From Glacieibacterium sp965200405 (GTDB taxonomy: Bacteria; Pseudomonadota; Alphaproteobacteria; Sphingomonadales; Sphingomonadaceae): a DNA stretch of 64,000 nucleotides. Of the stretch, positions 10,011 to 19,924 are shown piece after piece. The stretch spans positions 3,534,001 to 3,598,000 of the forward strand of contig NZ_OZ241356.1 in NCBI RefSeq assembly GCF_965200405.1. Direction: 5' to 3'. Numbering within the stretch: position 1 is the first letter of the stretch; every line of letters starts with the position of its first letter. The notes beneath the pieces were generated by a model. That model was given only the letters and a program-made list of their open reading frames with translations. It ran no database searches and had not been told where the DNA came from. The translations under genes and the position numbers were made by a program.

Positions 10011-10035
10011 TACGCGCGGGCAGGTGCGGCGTTCC
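10011..10035 (-). promoter_or_regulatory. possible EcfG-type general stress promoter
   Basis: On the minus strand GGAAC (10031-10035) is followed after 17 bases by GTA (10011-10013), close to the alphaproteobacterial EcfG pattern GGAAC-N16/17-CGTT. It would drive the small FPSSDPP protein. The -10 element is one base off consensus. Confidence 0.35.
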
Positions 10036-10102
10036 GCTGCGCGGTTGATGAAAGGCCCGGCGGTGCCTATCTAGAGCCCTGACGTTGCGCCTTGCGCGAC
10101 AC

Positions 10103-10117
10103 GAACAAATCTGGAAC
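10103..10117. promoter_or_regulatory. LexA (SOS) box upstream of uvrA
   Basis: GAAC-N7-GAAC on the plus strand equals GTTC-N7-GTTC on the minus strand, the known alphaproteobacterial LexA operator. It ends 11 bases before the uvrA ATG, where bound LexA would block transcription until DNA damage. Confidence 0.85.
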
Positions 10118-10128
10118 AAACTCTCCCT

Positions 10129-12996
<2,868 letters not shown>

Positions 12997-13006
12997 ATTT
13001 AGAAAG

Positions 13007-13573
13007 TTATTTGTGGTCAGAATTAAATCTATTTCTCAGCACGATTTCTGACATGAGCTCCGCCCTGTCGCTTAGGAAGAGACTTAGCACACCAAGATGG
13101 CGAGTTGCAGATCTTGCCTCTTCAATGATCAGCTCTCCTTCAGCGATTTTGATGTCAACCAAAACTCGTTTGGAGAGATTAAAGTTGTTTCTCTCACGTA
13201 GTTGGGACACGCGGCGTAAAATGACTTCGAGGATTATTATCAATCGCCGAATATCAGCCTTAAGTCTCCGAGCCCTTTGAGCTAAGATGCTAATTGTAAT
13301 CGCGGCAGAACCTGCGCCGACAAAACAAGGCAATATTGAAAATAATGGCGTTTTCCCCGCATCAAATATTATTTGAATGATAGGAATCTGGTCTTTTCGA
13401 GATAGGAGCAATATTGTAATTACCACAAACATTGACATGATAAATATAATAAATAGGTAAGTGTTGGTCTTTAGATTATCTAGTTTATCGACTCTTAAGC
13501 GGAGAGTTTGAGTGTATTGGCCAATGTTCTCGACAAGAAGATCGTCTTCCTGAACGATGATATCTTCGGACAT
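13007..13573 (-). CDS. hypothetical two-helix membrane protein of the AT-rich pair
   Basis: I do not recognise this 188-residue protein. It has an N-terminal amphipathic stretch (residues 12-35), a first membrane helix near 38-58 (YLFIIFIMSMFVVITILLLS), a second near 76-98, and then a long basic helical region near 99-130 (AQRARRLKADIRRL). The rest is helical and charged. This layout resembles two-helix membrane effectors such as SLATT-type proteins, but that is a topology-level comparison only. The gene is visibly AT-rich, uses AGA and ATA codons that are rare in its neighbours, and starts directly after the stop of the GTPase-like gene, so the two form a unit. It is probably horizontally acquired. 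Its end converges on uvrA. Confidence 0.75.
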   Translation of the reverse strand: MSEDIIVQEDDLLVENIGQYTQTLRLRVDKLDNLKTNTYLFIIFIMSMFVVITILLLSRKDQIPIIQIIFDAGKTPLFSILPCFVGAGSAAITISILAQRARRLKADIRRLIIILEVILRRVSQLRERNNFNLSKRVLVDIKIAEGELIIEEARSATRHLGVLSLFLSDRAELMSEIVLRNRFNSDHK

Positions 13574-14395
13574 TTACCGCCCCACCAGCTGAAGTAGTTT
13601 ACTTGAGGCATTGCGTAAATTAGTATTTCTCGTTGAATCATCGTATCCGGCAATTGTCGGGGCGATTGCTACTCCATCTGCAGTCTTCAGATTTTGCTTG
13701 ACCAGTGCCGCTGATACATACGTATGAGAAAAACTAGCAGTTCCTTTTCTACTAGTGATTTCACTGATCAGTTTACCGTATTCTCCGGCCGAGTATGAAT
13801 CTTCGACCATATGCCGATTGGTCCACCAAAGATCTTGTTTAGTTATAAGCGTTACCATCTTCACCTTACCTGGTGCAGCAATAATGTGGGGCACTATCTC
13901 CCTTAAAGCGTTAATTTCTCGCAGCAAATTGTCATCGATATAAGCCTTAATAAAGGCGTCATCAGTATCGAAAACTTGGCCCGGAAAGATCCGAGACTTC
14001 TCCAACTCGGTCGAGTGAAATCCTGCAGCAACAACGTTAATGATACGATTTGACTTGCCAGCTGAGATAAGTCTGAAGAGCTCTGGCCAAGTTTGTGGTA
14101 TGCGATGTGATTGACCTGGCGGAATAATTAAATATCCCAAAGTGTTTCCTGATAGCGAAAATTTCTCTACACCGGTAGTTTCTTCGTAACCACCTGCGCC
14201 GGTATCCGGCTTTAAGTCGCCCCTCATCAGTAAACCTAGCGTGCTCTTTCCACAACCTCCAGCTCCGAATACAGCAAGGATTACGTTTTTCCTTCGTATC
14301 CACTGTATGAGCTTGCTGATTGAAACCGCAATCGACTTACGTTGTTTGTAAATCTCTGTGGCGGTCGCAGCACCTTTAATTGCTTCTACAAACAT
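13574..14395 (-). CDS. small-GTPase-like P-loop protein of the AT-rich pair
   Basis: This 273-residue protein begins with a helical segment, then a P-loop FGAGGCGKST at residues 43-52. Downstream features match GTPase order: YEETTGVEKF near 70-79 as a switch-I-like region, LIIPPGQSHRIP near 89-100 in the DxxG position with Pro in place of Asp, and ITKQDLW at 184-190 as the NKxD-like guanine motif. VSAALVKQN follows as a G5-like SAx loop. The missing G3 aspartate suggests altered hydrolysis. It is AT-rich with foreign codon use, and its TAA is immediately followed by the ATG of the membrane protein. A GGGGGA ribosome binding site and a plausible promoter lie upstream. The function is unknown; a membrane-linked defence or stress role is possible but unproven. 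Confidence 0.75.
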   Translation of the reverse strand: MFVEAIKGAATATEIYKQRKSIAVSISKLIQWIRRKNVILAVFGAGGCGKSTLGLLMRGDLKPDTGAGGYEETTGVEKFSLSGNTLGYLIIPPGQSHRIPQTWPELFRLISAGKSNRIINVVAAGFHSTELEKSRIFPGQVFDTDDAFIKAYIDDNLLREINALREIVPHIIAAPGKVKMVTLITKQDLWWTNRHMVEDSYSAGEYGKLISEITSRKGTASFSHTYVSAALVKQNLKTADGVAIAPTIAGYDDSTRNTNLRNASSKLLQLVGR

Positions 14396-14416
14396 CTAGT
14401 CCCCCAGTTTTGCCGT

Positions 14417-14445
14417 ATCGTAGGATGAGCAGCAGTCACAGACAA
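14417..14445 (-). promoter_or_regulatory. candidate promoter of the GTPase/membrane protein pair
   Basis: On the minus strand TTGTCT (14440-14445) and TACGAT (14417-14422) are separated by 17 bases, about 20 bases before the GTPase ATG. The fit to the housekeeping consensus is moderate. Confidence 0.45.
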
Positions 14446-14658
14446 GTTGCGCTTGTACACCCGCTGCGGCTCTGCCGCCCCAACATAAGCGGACCGACGT
14501 GGCCTCTAGCGCTCTGCCTTTCAATCGTTAGTTCGCCTACGTAAAGCGCGAGGTCTTCAAGCTGAACTACAGCGATCATCCACTGACAGCGTTCCTGACC
14601 TAGGCACGGAAAGCGACGTTCGATGACCCTGCAGATTCAGAATAAACTCTCGATGCTA

Positions 14659-14991
14659 TTACCCAATAAGCGCTTCTATCCGTGTTCGCACCTCCCGCAA
14701 CACCTCCTCCCCAACACGCCCCTTCAGCTCCGCCCTCCGGGCGCGCCAGTCGAGGTTGCGGACCTGGTCCGCCAGCACCACCGAGGGCGGGTCGCCGGGC
14801 ACCATCACCTCGAACGGATACCCCTTGATCCGCGTCGTTAGCGGGCAGCACAGCATCAGGCCGGTGCGGCCGTTATAGGCGGCGGGCGACAGCACCAGCG
14901 CCGGGCGGTGGCCAGCCTGTTCGTGCCCGGCTTGTGGTAAGAAGTGCAGCCAGACGATCTCGCCCGCGTCGGGAGTCCAGGGCTTCACCAC
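14659..14991 (-). CDS. mazF: MazF-type toxin (endoribonuclease)
   Basis: MazF/PemK toxins cut mRNA at short sequences. The 110-residue protein begins VVKPWTPDAGEIVWLHFLPQ and contains GHRPALVLSPAAYN, the typical MazF second strand. CCPLTTRIKGYPFEV carries the conserved threonine region, and SVVLADQVRNLDWRAR the usual LxDQVR-like segment. There is no ATG: two GTG codons at 14991 and 14988 are the only sensible starts, and both overlap the end of mazE, indicating translational coupling. The toxin sits downstream of its antitoxin, as is usual for mazEF. An AT-rich accessory island lies just beyond its end. Confidence 0.9.
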   Translation of the reverse strand: MVKPWTPDAGEIVWLHFLPQAGHEQAGHRPALVLSPAAYNGRTGLMLCCPLTTRIKGYPFEVMVPGDPPSVVLADQVRNLDWRARRAELKGRVGEEVLREVRTRIEALIG

Positions 14992-15224
14992 GCCTCGTTG
15001 CCGACCGCGCCGCCGAAGTCGGCCTCGTCGTGCAGATTGTCGGGGGTGATCGCGGCGAGTGCGGCGGCAAGGTCGAACGTCTCGGCGACGGGCACGATAT
15101 GGATGCCGGTCTCGTCGGCGCGAACCTCGATCCGCTGGTCGATGCGCAGGCCAGCGGCGGCCAGGAGCGGCGCGGAGATCCTGACCGCCGGGCTGTTGCC
15201 CCACTTGCGCACATTGCTCTTCAT
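14985..15224 (-). CDS. mazE: MazE-type antitoxin (AbrB-like)
   Basis: This 79-residue antitoxin starts MKSNVRKWGNSPAVRIS, the canonical AbrB/MazE DNA-binding strand. LRIDQRIEVRADETGIHIVPV follows, completing the swapped-hairpin domain. The acidic C-terminus (DNLHDEADFGGAVGNEAW) is the part expected to wrap the toxin. Two adjacent ATG codons occur at 15227 and 15224; GGAGG five bases upstream favours 15224. Its stop overlaps the mazF GTG. Palindromic half-sites in the promoter at 15239-15285 are likely autoregulation sites. Confidence 0.9.
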   Translation of the reverse strand: MKSNVRKWGNSPAVRISAPLLAAAGLRIDQRIEVRADETGIHIVPVAETFDLAAALAAITPDNLHDEADFGGAVGNEAW

Positions 15225-15238
15225 CATCGCCTCCGGAC

Positions 15239-15285
15239 TATACAATGTAGATACGCGCTGCGCCGGAGCGATACAATATGTATCG
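15239..15285 (-). promoter_or_regulatory. mazEF promoter with probable MazE operator
   Basis: A 17-base palindrome CGATACA-ATA-TGTATCG (15269-15285) and a related half-site ATACAATGTA (15240-15249) flank a candidate minus-strand promoter: TTGTAT, 17 bases, TATCTA. MazE-MazF complexes usually bind such repeats to repress their own operon. Confidence 0.55.
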
Positions 15286-15302
15286 ATGCAACTCATGTAA
15301 TC

Positions 15303-15323
15303 GGCATGGGCAAAGCCCATGCC
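15303..15323. terminator. short hairpin between mazE and the SRAP gene
   Basis: A perfect 9-base stem GGCATGGGC-AAA-GCCCATGCC lies in the divergent intergenic region. It has no T-tract, so its role (structured leader, insulator or operator) is open. Confidence 0.4.
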
Positions 15324-15370
15324 CGTCGGACGCGGCTGCTGGCCGCGCCGGCCGATCTCGGCTTGAGCAT

Positions 15371-15391
15371 CGATTTAGCGCCGCTAAATCG
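15371..15391. promoter_or_regulatory. perfect 21-base palindrome before the SRAP gene
   Basis: CGATTTAGCG-C-CGCTAAATCG is a perfect 10-base inverted repeat around one base, ending 13 bases before the SRAP ATG. A dyad of this size and AT-rich centre is typical of a repressor operator; the regulator is unknown. Confidence 0.5.
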
Positions 15392-15404
15392 TTATGCCGC
15401 CTCG

Positions 15405-16124
15405 ATGTGCAACGAAGCTGCCCGCCGGGCGTCCCTTGGCCTGATGCGCGATGACTTTTCGCAGGTGGGGATCACGCTGCGCTTTCCGGAGGGGCTGCCG
15501 AACCTGGCGAGCCTCGACAGTATCCGGATCACCGATACCAGCGTCATCGTGCGGGCCGCGGCTCCGGCCGGGCGGCTGGAGGCGGAGATGGTGCAGCGGC
15601 GGTGGAGCTGGGCGGGGCCGTCTGGCAAGCCGGTGTATAATTTCCGGTCGGAGGGGCGCGAGTTCCGCAACTCGGCGACGGGTGGGCGCTGCCTGATCCC
15701 GCTCGACGGCTTTTACGAGTTCACCGAGCCGGGGACGGTTGCCGACCGGGCCGGTGCCGGCAAGGACGCGGGCGACGCGGGGGGTGCGGGCGAGCAGCCC
15801 TACCTGCTCGGCGCCGCGCCCGCCCCGGCGGCGCCGCCGCGCAAGGGTGCCCGGCCGCGCAAGGACAAGTGGCTGTTCACGCTGGCGGAGCCCGAGGCGG
15901 GGCTGTTCTGCGTCGCCGGGCTGTGGCGCGCCGATGCAAAGTTCGGCGAGGCCTTCACCATGCTGACCGGGGCGCCGGGTCCCGACATCGCGCCGTATCA
16001 CTCGCGCCAGATCGTGCTGATGCCGCGCGACCGCTGGGCGGCGTGGCTCGACGATGCGAACCCGGCTGGCTCGCTGATCGAGCCGACGCCGGCGGGGACG
16101 CTGCGGGTCGAGCGGGCGCGCTGA
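15405..16124 (+). CDS. SRAP domain protein (HMCES/YedK family, abasic-site crosslink repair)
   Basis: SRAP proteins covalently trap abasic sites in single-stranded DNA through the amino-terminal cysteine exposed after removal of Met1. Here the start MCNEAARR gives that Cys2. The 239-residue protein also has PVYNFRSEGREF, LIPLDGFYEFTEPG with the catalytic glutamate, and APYHSRQIVLMPRDRW with the conserved histidine. Between the last two lies an Ala/Gly/Arg-rich insertion of about 45 residues (near 112-155) absent from the minimal domain. The frame is open further upstream, but only the ATG at 15405 gives the Cys2 needed for activity. A 21-base palindrome lies just upstream, and the HTH-like gene follows. 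Confidence 0.9.
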   Translation: MCNEAARRASLGLMRDDFSQVGITLRFPEGLPNLASLDSIRITDTSVIVRAAAPAGRLEAEMVQRRWSWAGPSGKPVYNFRSEGREFRNSATGGRCLIPLDGFYEFTEPGTVADRAGAGKDAGDAGGAGEQPYLLGAAPAPAAPPRKGARPRKDKWLFTLAEPEAGLFCVAGLWRADAKFGEAFTMLTGAPGPDIAPYHSRQIVLMPRDRWAAWLDDANPAGSLIEPTPAGTLRVERAR

Positions 16125-16158
16125 GATTGCCCGCCTGGGTGCGGGCGGTGCATACGAC

Positions 16159-16187
16159 TTGACATTTTGTACCGTTTGGGTTATTGG
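16159..16187 (+). promoter_or_regulatory. candidate promoter close to the start codon of the HTH-like gene
   Basis: A consensus TTGACA (16159-16164) is followed after 17 bases by TATTGG (16182-16187). The expected transcription start is close to the ATG at 16194, which would give a leaderless or nearly leaderless mRNA. Confidence 0.45.
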
Positions 16188-16193
16188 TGCGGG

Positions 16194-17252
16194 ATGAAAC
16201 AAACCTTCACCCCGGACGCGCGCCCTGTTCATGACGGCCTGGAGGCTGGCCGACGACGCATCCGCGTCGATGGCTGGTCGGTGGAGCGGCAGCGGCTGTT
16301 CCTCCAGTTGCTCGCCGACATGGGCTCGGTCCAGAAGGCGGCGGACATGGTCGGCATGTCGGTGTCGAGTGCCTATGCGCTGCGCCGCGATCCGCGCGCC
16401 CTGACCTTCCGCAACGGCTGGGAGCTGGCGATGCGCGAGGCGATGCGGCAATGCGCCGAGGTCGCGCTGGAACGCGCGCTGTACGGCGTCGATGTGCCGG
16501 TATGGTACAAGGGCCAGATGGTCGGCGAGATCCACAAGCTCAACGACAAGCTGCTGATGCAGGTCCTGCGCTATGGCGACCGCGCCCGCCGAGAGGACGA
16601 GGCGAGCGACCTGGCGGAGGAGGACCGCTATGCCTATCGCCGCCGCGAGGGCAATCTGGAGGCGCTGCAGGAAGGTCTGATCCAGGCCGAGGCCGCGCCG
16701 GTGGACGATATCGACGCGATCGCCATCGACCGCGCCGTCGCGATCGGCCTCCATGCGGCGGACACCGGCGGCGATAGCCTGTCCCGCGCCGCGGCCCGCC
16801 GCGAACGCCGGGCGGGCAAGCGCGCCGGGATCATGGTGCGCCGGCGCGACGCCGTGCCGGGCGCGGTCGTGGCGGCACCGGCGTTGCCGGATGCCGGGGA
16901 TGCGGCGGCCGACGGGATGCTGGAGGAGGACTTCATGACCTTCGCCGCCAAGGTGCAGCCCGGCCCAAACCACCACACTTGCCCGGTCGCGCCGAACCGC
17001 GACTTCGTTGCCGGGCCGAACGGGCTGGACGCCGCGCAACTGGCCGATCACGTCGCCGCCTGCGCCGCGTGGGACGAGGCCAACCCCTTCGTGCCCGGGC
17101 GCTGCGCGATCTGCGACGAGCAGATGGACGCGCTGCTCGCCATCGCCCCCGCCGACATCCGCGCCCATTATGCCGAAGGTTCGTCGAGCGACGGGCCGCC
17201 CCTCACCGGCAGCCTCAACGAGCGCAAATACCTGAAATGGCGCGATAGCTGA
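16194..17252 (+). CDS. hypothetical protein with N-terminal helix-turn-helix-like region
   Basis: I do not recognise this 352-residue protein. Residues near 22-60 (RQRLFLQLLADMGSVQKAADMVGMSVSSAYALRRDP) look like a helix-turn-helix of the sort seen in phage terminase small subunits and DNA-binding regulators. The middle is helical and very Arg/Glu-rich (near 115-155), followed by a basic linker (AARRERRAGKRAGIMVRRR). The C-terminal part has several cysteines and histidines, HHTCP, HVAACAAW and CAICDEQM, which could bind zinc. The ATG at 16194 has little room for a ribosome binding site because a TTGACA promoter element lies about 30 bases upstream. An in-frame TTG at 16167 is an alternative. 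It is convergent with the CAP gene. Confidence 0.65.
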   Translation: MKQTFTPDARPVHDGLEAGRRRIRVDGWSVERQRLFLQLLADMGSVQKAADMVGMSVSSAYALRRDPRALTFRNGWELAMREAMRQCAEVALERALYGVDVPVWYKGQMVGEIHKLNDKLLMQVLRYGDRARREDEASDLAEEDRYAYRRREGNLEALQEGLIQAEAAPVDDIDAIAIDRAVAIGLHAADTGGDSLSRAAARRERRAGKRAGIMVRRRDAVPGAVVAAPALPDAGDAAADGMLEEDFMTFAAKVQPGPNHHTCPVAPNRDFVAGPNGLDAAQLADHVAACAAWDEANPFVPGRCAICDEQMDALLAIAPADIRAHYAEGSSSDGPPLTGSLNERKYLKWRDS

Positions 17253-17297
17253 GCCGCGTCATGGTGTGTTGCGGGGTGAACTTACGCCGCCGCTGAG

Positions 17298-17891
17298 TCA
17301 GCGCGCCGCCGTCTGCCGCCCCGGGCAATTCGCCGCCCGGCTGGCCCCGGCGGCGGCCCTGACCAGCCGGGAGCGCGGGAACGGCTGCGCCCCCTCGACA
17401 TTGCCGGGCGGGGTGTAGCGACAGACCAGATAGTCGTCCGCCGCATTGGCCGCGACCGCGCAGCCGACATGGGTGGTCGTGCTCCACACCATCTGCGTGT
17501 AGTGGCCGACCGCGTGGAAATCGTCCTCCCAGCTGCGCAGCTTGTCGAGCCGCCGCTTCTCGTCGGCCCATAGCGCCACCATCGCCTCGACCGTGTAGCC
17601 GTCGCGCGTTCCCGAGAACAGGTTTTCGCCCTGGTCGGGGCCGGGCGTACCGTCGTCGCTCTGGTGGACCAGCGTGCCGACCTTGGTCAGGTGCTTCGCC
17701 CAGGCCGCGGCATCGGCGGCGGCGACCGTGTCCCAGGCCAGCAGCGGCTCGCACAGCGCCTCGCGCTCGCGGTTGTGGGCGGACAGGACACGCGCTTCGA
17801 ACGAGCCCGGGACAGGGGTGAAAGGCGGCACCACCGGGCACTGGTCGCCGGCGCAGGACAGGATCGTGGCGATGACGGCACCGATCAACAC
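17298..17891 (-). CDS. CAP (SCP/PR-1-like) domain exported protein
   Basis: CAP proteins are secreted cysteine-rich proteins; bacterial members are of mostly unknown role, some binding lipids. The 197-residue protein has an N-terminal hydrophobic signal (MLIGAVIATILSCAG). The CAP fold has the SAHNREREALCEPLLAWD start, HQSDDG with the conserved His, GENLF with the Glu, and the signature GHYTQMVWSTTTHVGCAVA containing the second His. VCRYTPPGNVEG closes the domain. The last 30 residues are Ala/Arg-rich and outside the fold. Upstream it is divergent from the S1/P1 nuclease gene. Confidence 0.88.
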   Translation of the reverse strand: MLIGAVIATILSCAGDQCPVVPPFTPVPGSFEARVLSAHNREREALCEPLLAWDTVAAADAAAWAKHLTKVGTLVHQSDDGTPGPDQGENLFSGTRDGYTVEAMVALWADEKRRLDKLRSWEDDFHAVGHYTQMVWSTTTHVGCAVAANAADDYLVCRYTPPGNVEGAQPFPRSRLVRAAAGASRAANCPGRQTAAR

Positions 17892-17979
17892 GCCGCACGC
17901 TTACGTCATTATGGTTGCGGAACGGTTTACGACGGGCGTGGTGCTGGCGGTGCCGGATGGCCGCGGTTATGGAGGGCGA

Positions 17980-18951
17980 ATGCTCAAGACCAGCCTCGCC
18001 GTCGCCGCCCTGCTGCTGATGCCCGCGCCGTCGCTGGCCTGGGGCGCGCTCGGCCACCGCACCATCGCGACCATCGCCTATTCGGAAAGCCGGCCCGCCA
18101 CCCGCCGCGCCATCAAGGCCCTGCTCAAGCACGGCAAGGAGCTCGACACGCCGACCTGCAGCCTGAAGACCATCGAGGACGCCGCCGTCTGGCCCGACTG
18201 CATCAAGGGGCTGGGCAAGCGCTTCTCCGCGATGAGCCCGTGGCACTATCAGGACATCAGCGTCTGCCACGACTTCGACTATGCCGAGGGCTGCCCGGAC
18301 GGCAAGTGCGTCACCCGCCAGATCGCCCTCCAGTCGGCGCGGCTGCGCGACCTGACGCTGCCGGCCAGGGACCGGGTCGAGGCGCTGGCCCTGCTGGTCC
18401 ACTTCGTCGGCGACATGCACCAGCCGCTCCACATCGGCGAAAAGGGCGACCAGGGCGGCAACGGGGTCCGCGCGACGTTCCTGGGCACGACCGGCAAATG
18501 GATGAACCTGCACTCGATCTGGGACACGTCGCTGCCCGAGGTCGCGGTGCCGCTCAAGCCCAGGCTGGGCAAACACTCGGTCACCCCGTTGGAGCGTGCC
18601 GAATGGCGGGCCGCCGGCGACGGGCCGGAGGCGGTGGAGGCCTGGGCCAGGGAGAGCTGGGCGCTGTCGCGCGACACGGTCTATGGCAAGCTGGCCGACT
18701 ATCCGGACCGCTGCCTGGTACCGCCGGCGCCGGCTCCCGAACCGGGGACACTGACCGCCGAACAAGCCGCAGCAGCGGCGGCGATCGCCGAGGTTGCGGC
18801 GGCTAACACCGGTCCGGTTGCGCAGATCGGGCTGTCCTACACCGATGCCGCTGTGCCATTGGTGCGGGAGCGGATCGAGGCGGCAGGCGTACGGTTGGGC
18901 ATGTTGCTCGACGACGTGCTGGCGGTGCCGGTTACGGATGTGGCGCGTTAG
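17980..18951 (+). CDS. S1/P1-type nuclease, exported
   Basis: S1/P1 nucleases are trinuclear-zinc enzymes that degrade single-stranded nucleic acid. The 323-residue protein has a signal peptide ending ...PAPSLA, after which the mature protein would begin WGALGHRTIATIA. The N-terminal tryptophan and histidine are the classic first zinc ligands. Further ligands occur in AAVWPDCI, SPWHYQDIS, ALLVHFVGDMHQPLHIGEKGDQGGN and NLHSIWDTSL. The C-terminal tail after residue 245 is Ala/Pro-rich. The ATG at 17980 has a GGAGGG ribosome binding site; earlier in-frame codons would spoil the signal peptide. It is followed after 28 bases by the zinc metallopeptidase gene, which may be cotranscribed. Confidence 0.9.
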   Translation: MLKTSLAVAALLLMPAPSLAWGALGHRTIATIAYSESRPATRRAIKALLKHGKELDTPTCSLKTIEDAAVWPDCIKGLGKRFSAMSPWHYQDISVCHDFDYAEGCPDGKCVTRQIALQSARLRDLTLPARDRVEALALLVHFVGDMHQPLHIGEKGDQGGNGVRATFLGTTGKWMNLHSIWDTSLPEVAVPLKPRLGKHSVTPLERAEWRAAGDGPEAVEAWARESWALSRDTVYGKLADYPDRCLVPPAPAPEPGTLTAEQAAAAAAIAEVAAANTGPVAQIGLSYTDAAVPLVRERIEAAGVRLGMLLDDVLAVPVTDVAR

Positions 18952-18979
18952 GGCGGGCAAACAGGCGAGAGGCTAGACG

Positions 18980-19924
18980 ATGCGGTTCGACGACCAGCGC
19001 GAGAGTGACAACATCGACGACCAGCGCGGGTCCGGCGGCGGTATGGGCTTTGGCGGCGGCGGCTTCGGCGGTGGTGGCGGGTTGCTGCCGATGCTGCTCG
19101 GGCTGGTGCTGGGACGGAAGCTGGGCTGCGGGACGATCGTGCTGCTCGGCGTGGCGTTCCTGGTCTTCGGTGGTCTTGGCGGTCTTGGCGGCCTGCTCGG
19201 CGGCGGCGGCGGTGGATCGGTCGGTCCGCAGGTCCAGATCGGCCAGCCCGCCGGCCAGTACGAGACGCCGGCGGCGGGCACGACCAGGGGCCAGGAGAGC
19301 AGCACCGACAGCTTCGTCCGCAAGGTGCTCGGCTCGACCGAGGATGTCTGGGCCAAGGTCTTCCCGGAGCAGGTCGGCAAGGCGTACCAGAATCCGCGGC
19401 TGGTGCTGTTCAGCGGCAGCACGCAATCCGGCTGCGGTGGCGCCGAGTCGGCGATGGGGCCATTCTACTGCCCCGCCGACCGCAAGGTTTACCTCGACGA
19501 GAGCTTCTTCGACGAGCTCCAGACCCGCTTTGGCGCCAAGGGGGACGCGGCTGCCGCCTATGTCATTGCGCACGAGATCGGGCATCACATCCAGCAACTG
19601 ATCGGCGTCGCCGACCAGGTCCGCAGCGCCCAGGAGCGCGCCTCGGAGCGCCAGCGCAATGCCTTGTCGGTCAAGTTGGAGCTGCAGGCCGACTGCTTTG
19701 CCGGCGTCTGGGCCAAGCAGAGCGGACGGCTCGAGGCCGGCGATGTCGAGGAAGCGGTCACTGCGGCACAGGCGATCGGTGACGACACACTGCAGCGCCA
19801 GTCCCGCGGCCAGGTGGTGCCCGACAGCTTCACCCACGGCTCCAGCGCCCAGCGCGTCCAGTGGCTGCAGACCGGGTTGAACAGCGGCCAGATGGAGAGT
19901 TGCAACACCTTCGCGGGAAGCTAG
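18980..19924 (+). CDS. neutral zinc metallopeptidase, YpfJ family
   Basis: This 314-residue membrane-anchored protein belongs to the YpfJ neutral zinc metallopeptidase family. The N-terminus is RFDDQRESDNIDDQRG followed by a Gly-rich stretch (GMGFGGGGFGGGG), then hydrophobic segments near residues 35-75. The catalytic domain holds FYCPADRKVYLDESFF and AYVIAHEIGHHIQQLIG with the HExxH-like HEIGH zinc motif. VKLELQADCFAGVWA carries the third ligand glutamate, and RVQWLQTGLNSGQMESCNTF ends the protein. The physiological substrate of the family is unknown. It ends overlapping the convergent small gene at 19921. Confidence 0.9.
   Translation: MRFDDQRESDNIDDQRGSGGGMGFGGGGFGGGGGLLPMLLGLVLGRKLGCGTIVLLGVAFLVFGGLGGLGGLLGGGGGGSVGPQVQIGQPAGQYETPAAGTTRGQESSTDSFVRKVLGSTEDVWAKVFPEQVGKAYQNPRLVLFSGSTQSGCGGAESAMGPFYCPADRKVYLDESFFDELQTRFGAKGDAAAAYVIAHEIGHHIQQLIGVADQVRSAQERASERQRNALSVKLELQADCFAGVWAKQSGRLEAGDVEEAVTAAQAIGDDTLQRQSRGQVVPDSFTHGSSAQRVQWLQTGLNSGQMESCNTFAGS

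Noticed and set aside
13007..14395. Calling the GTPase/membrane pair a known SLATT or CBASS system
   Set aside because: The membrane topology is similar, but no nucleotide cyclase, SMODS or SLOG domain is adjacent and the NTPase looks like a small GTPase.
14401..14650. Transposase or integrase gene in the AT-rich spacer
   Set aside because: Only a 23-residue frame between stops is present; no DDE motif, inverted repeats or target duplication could be seen.
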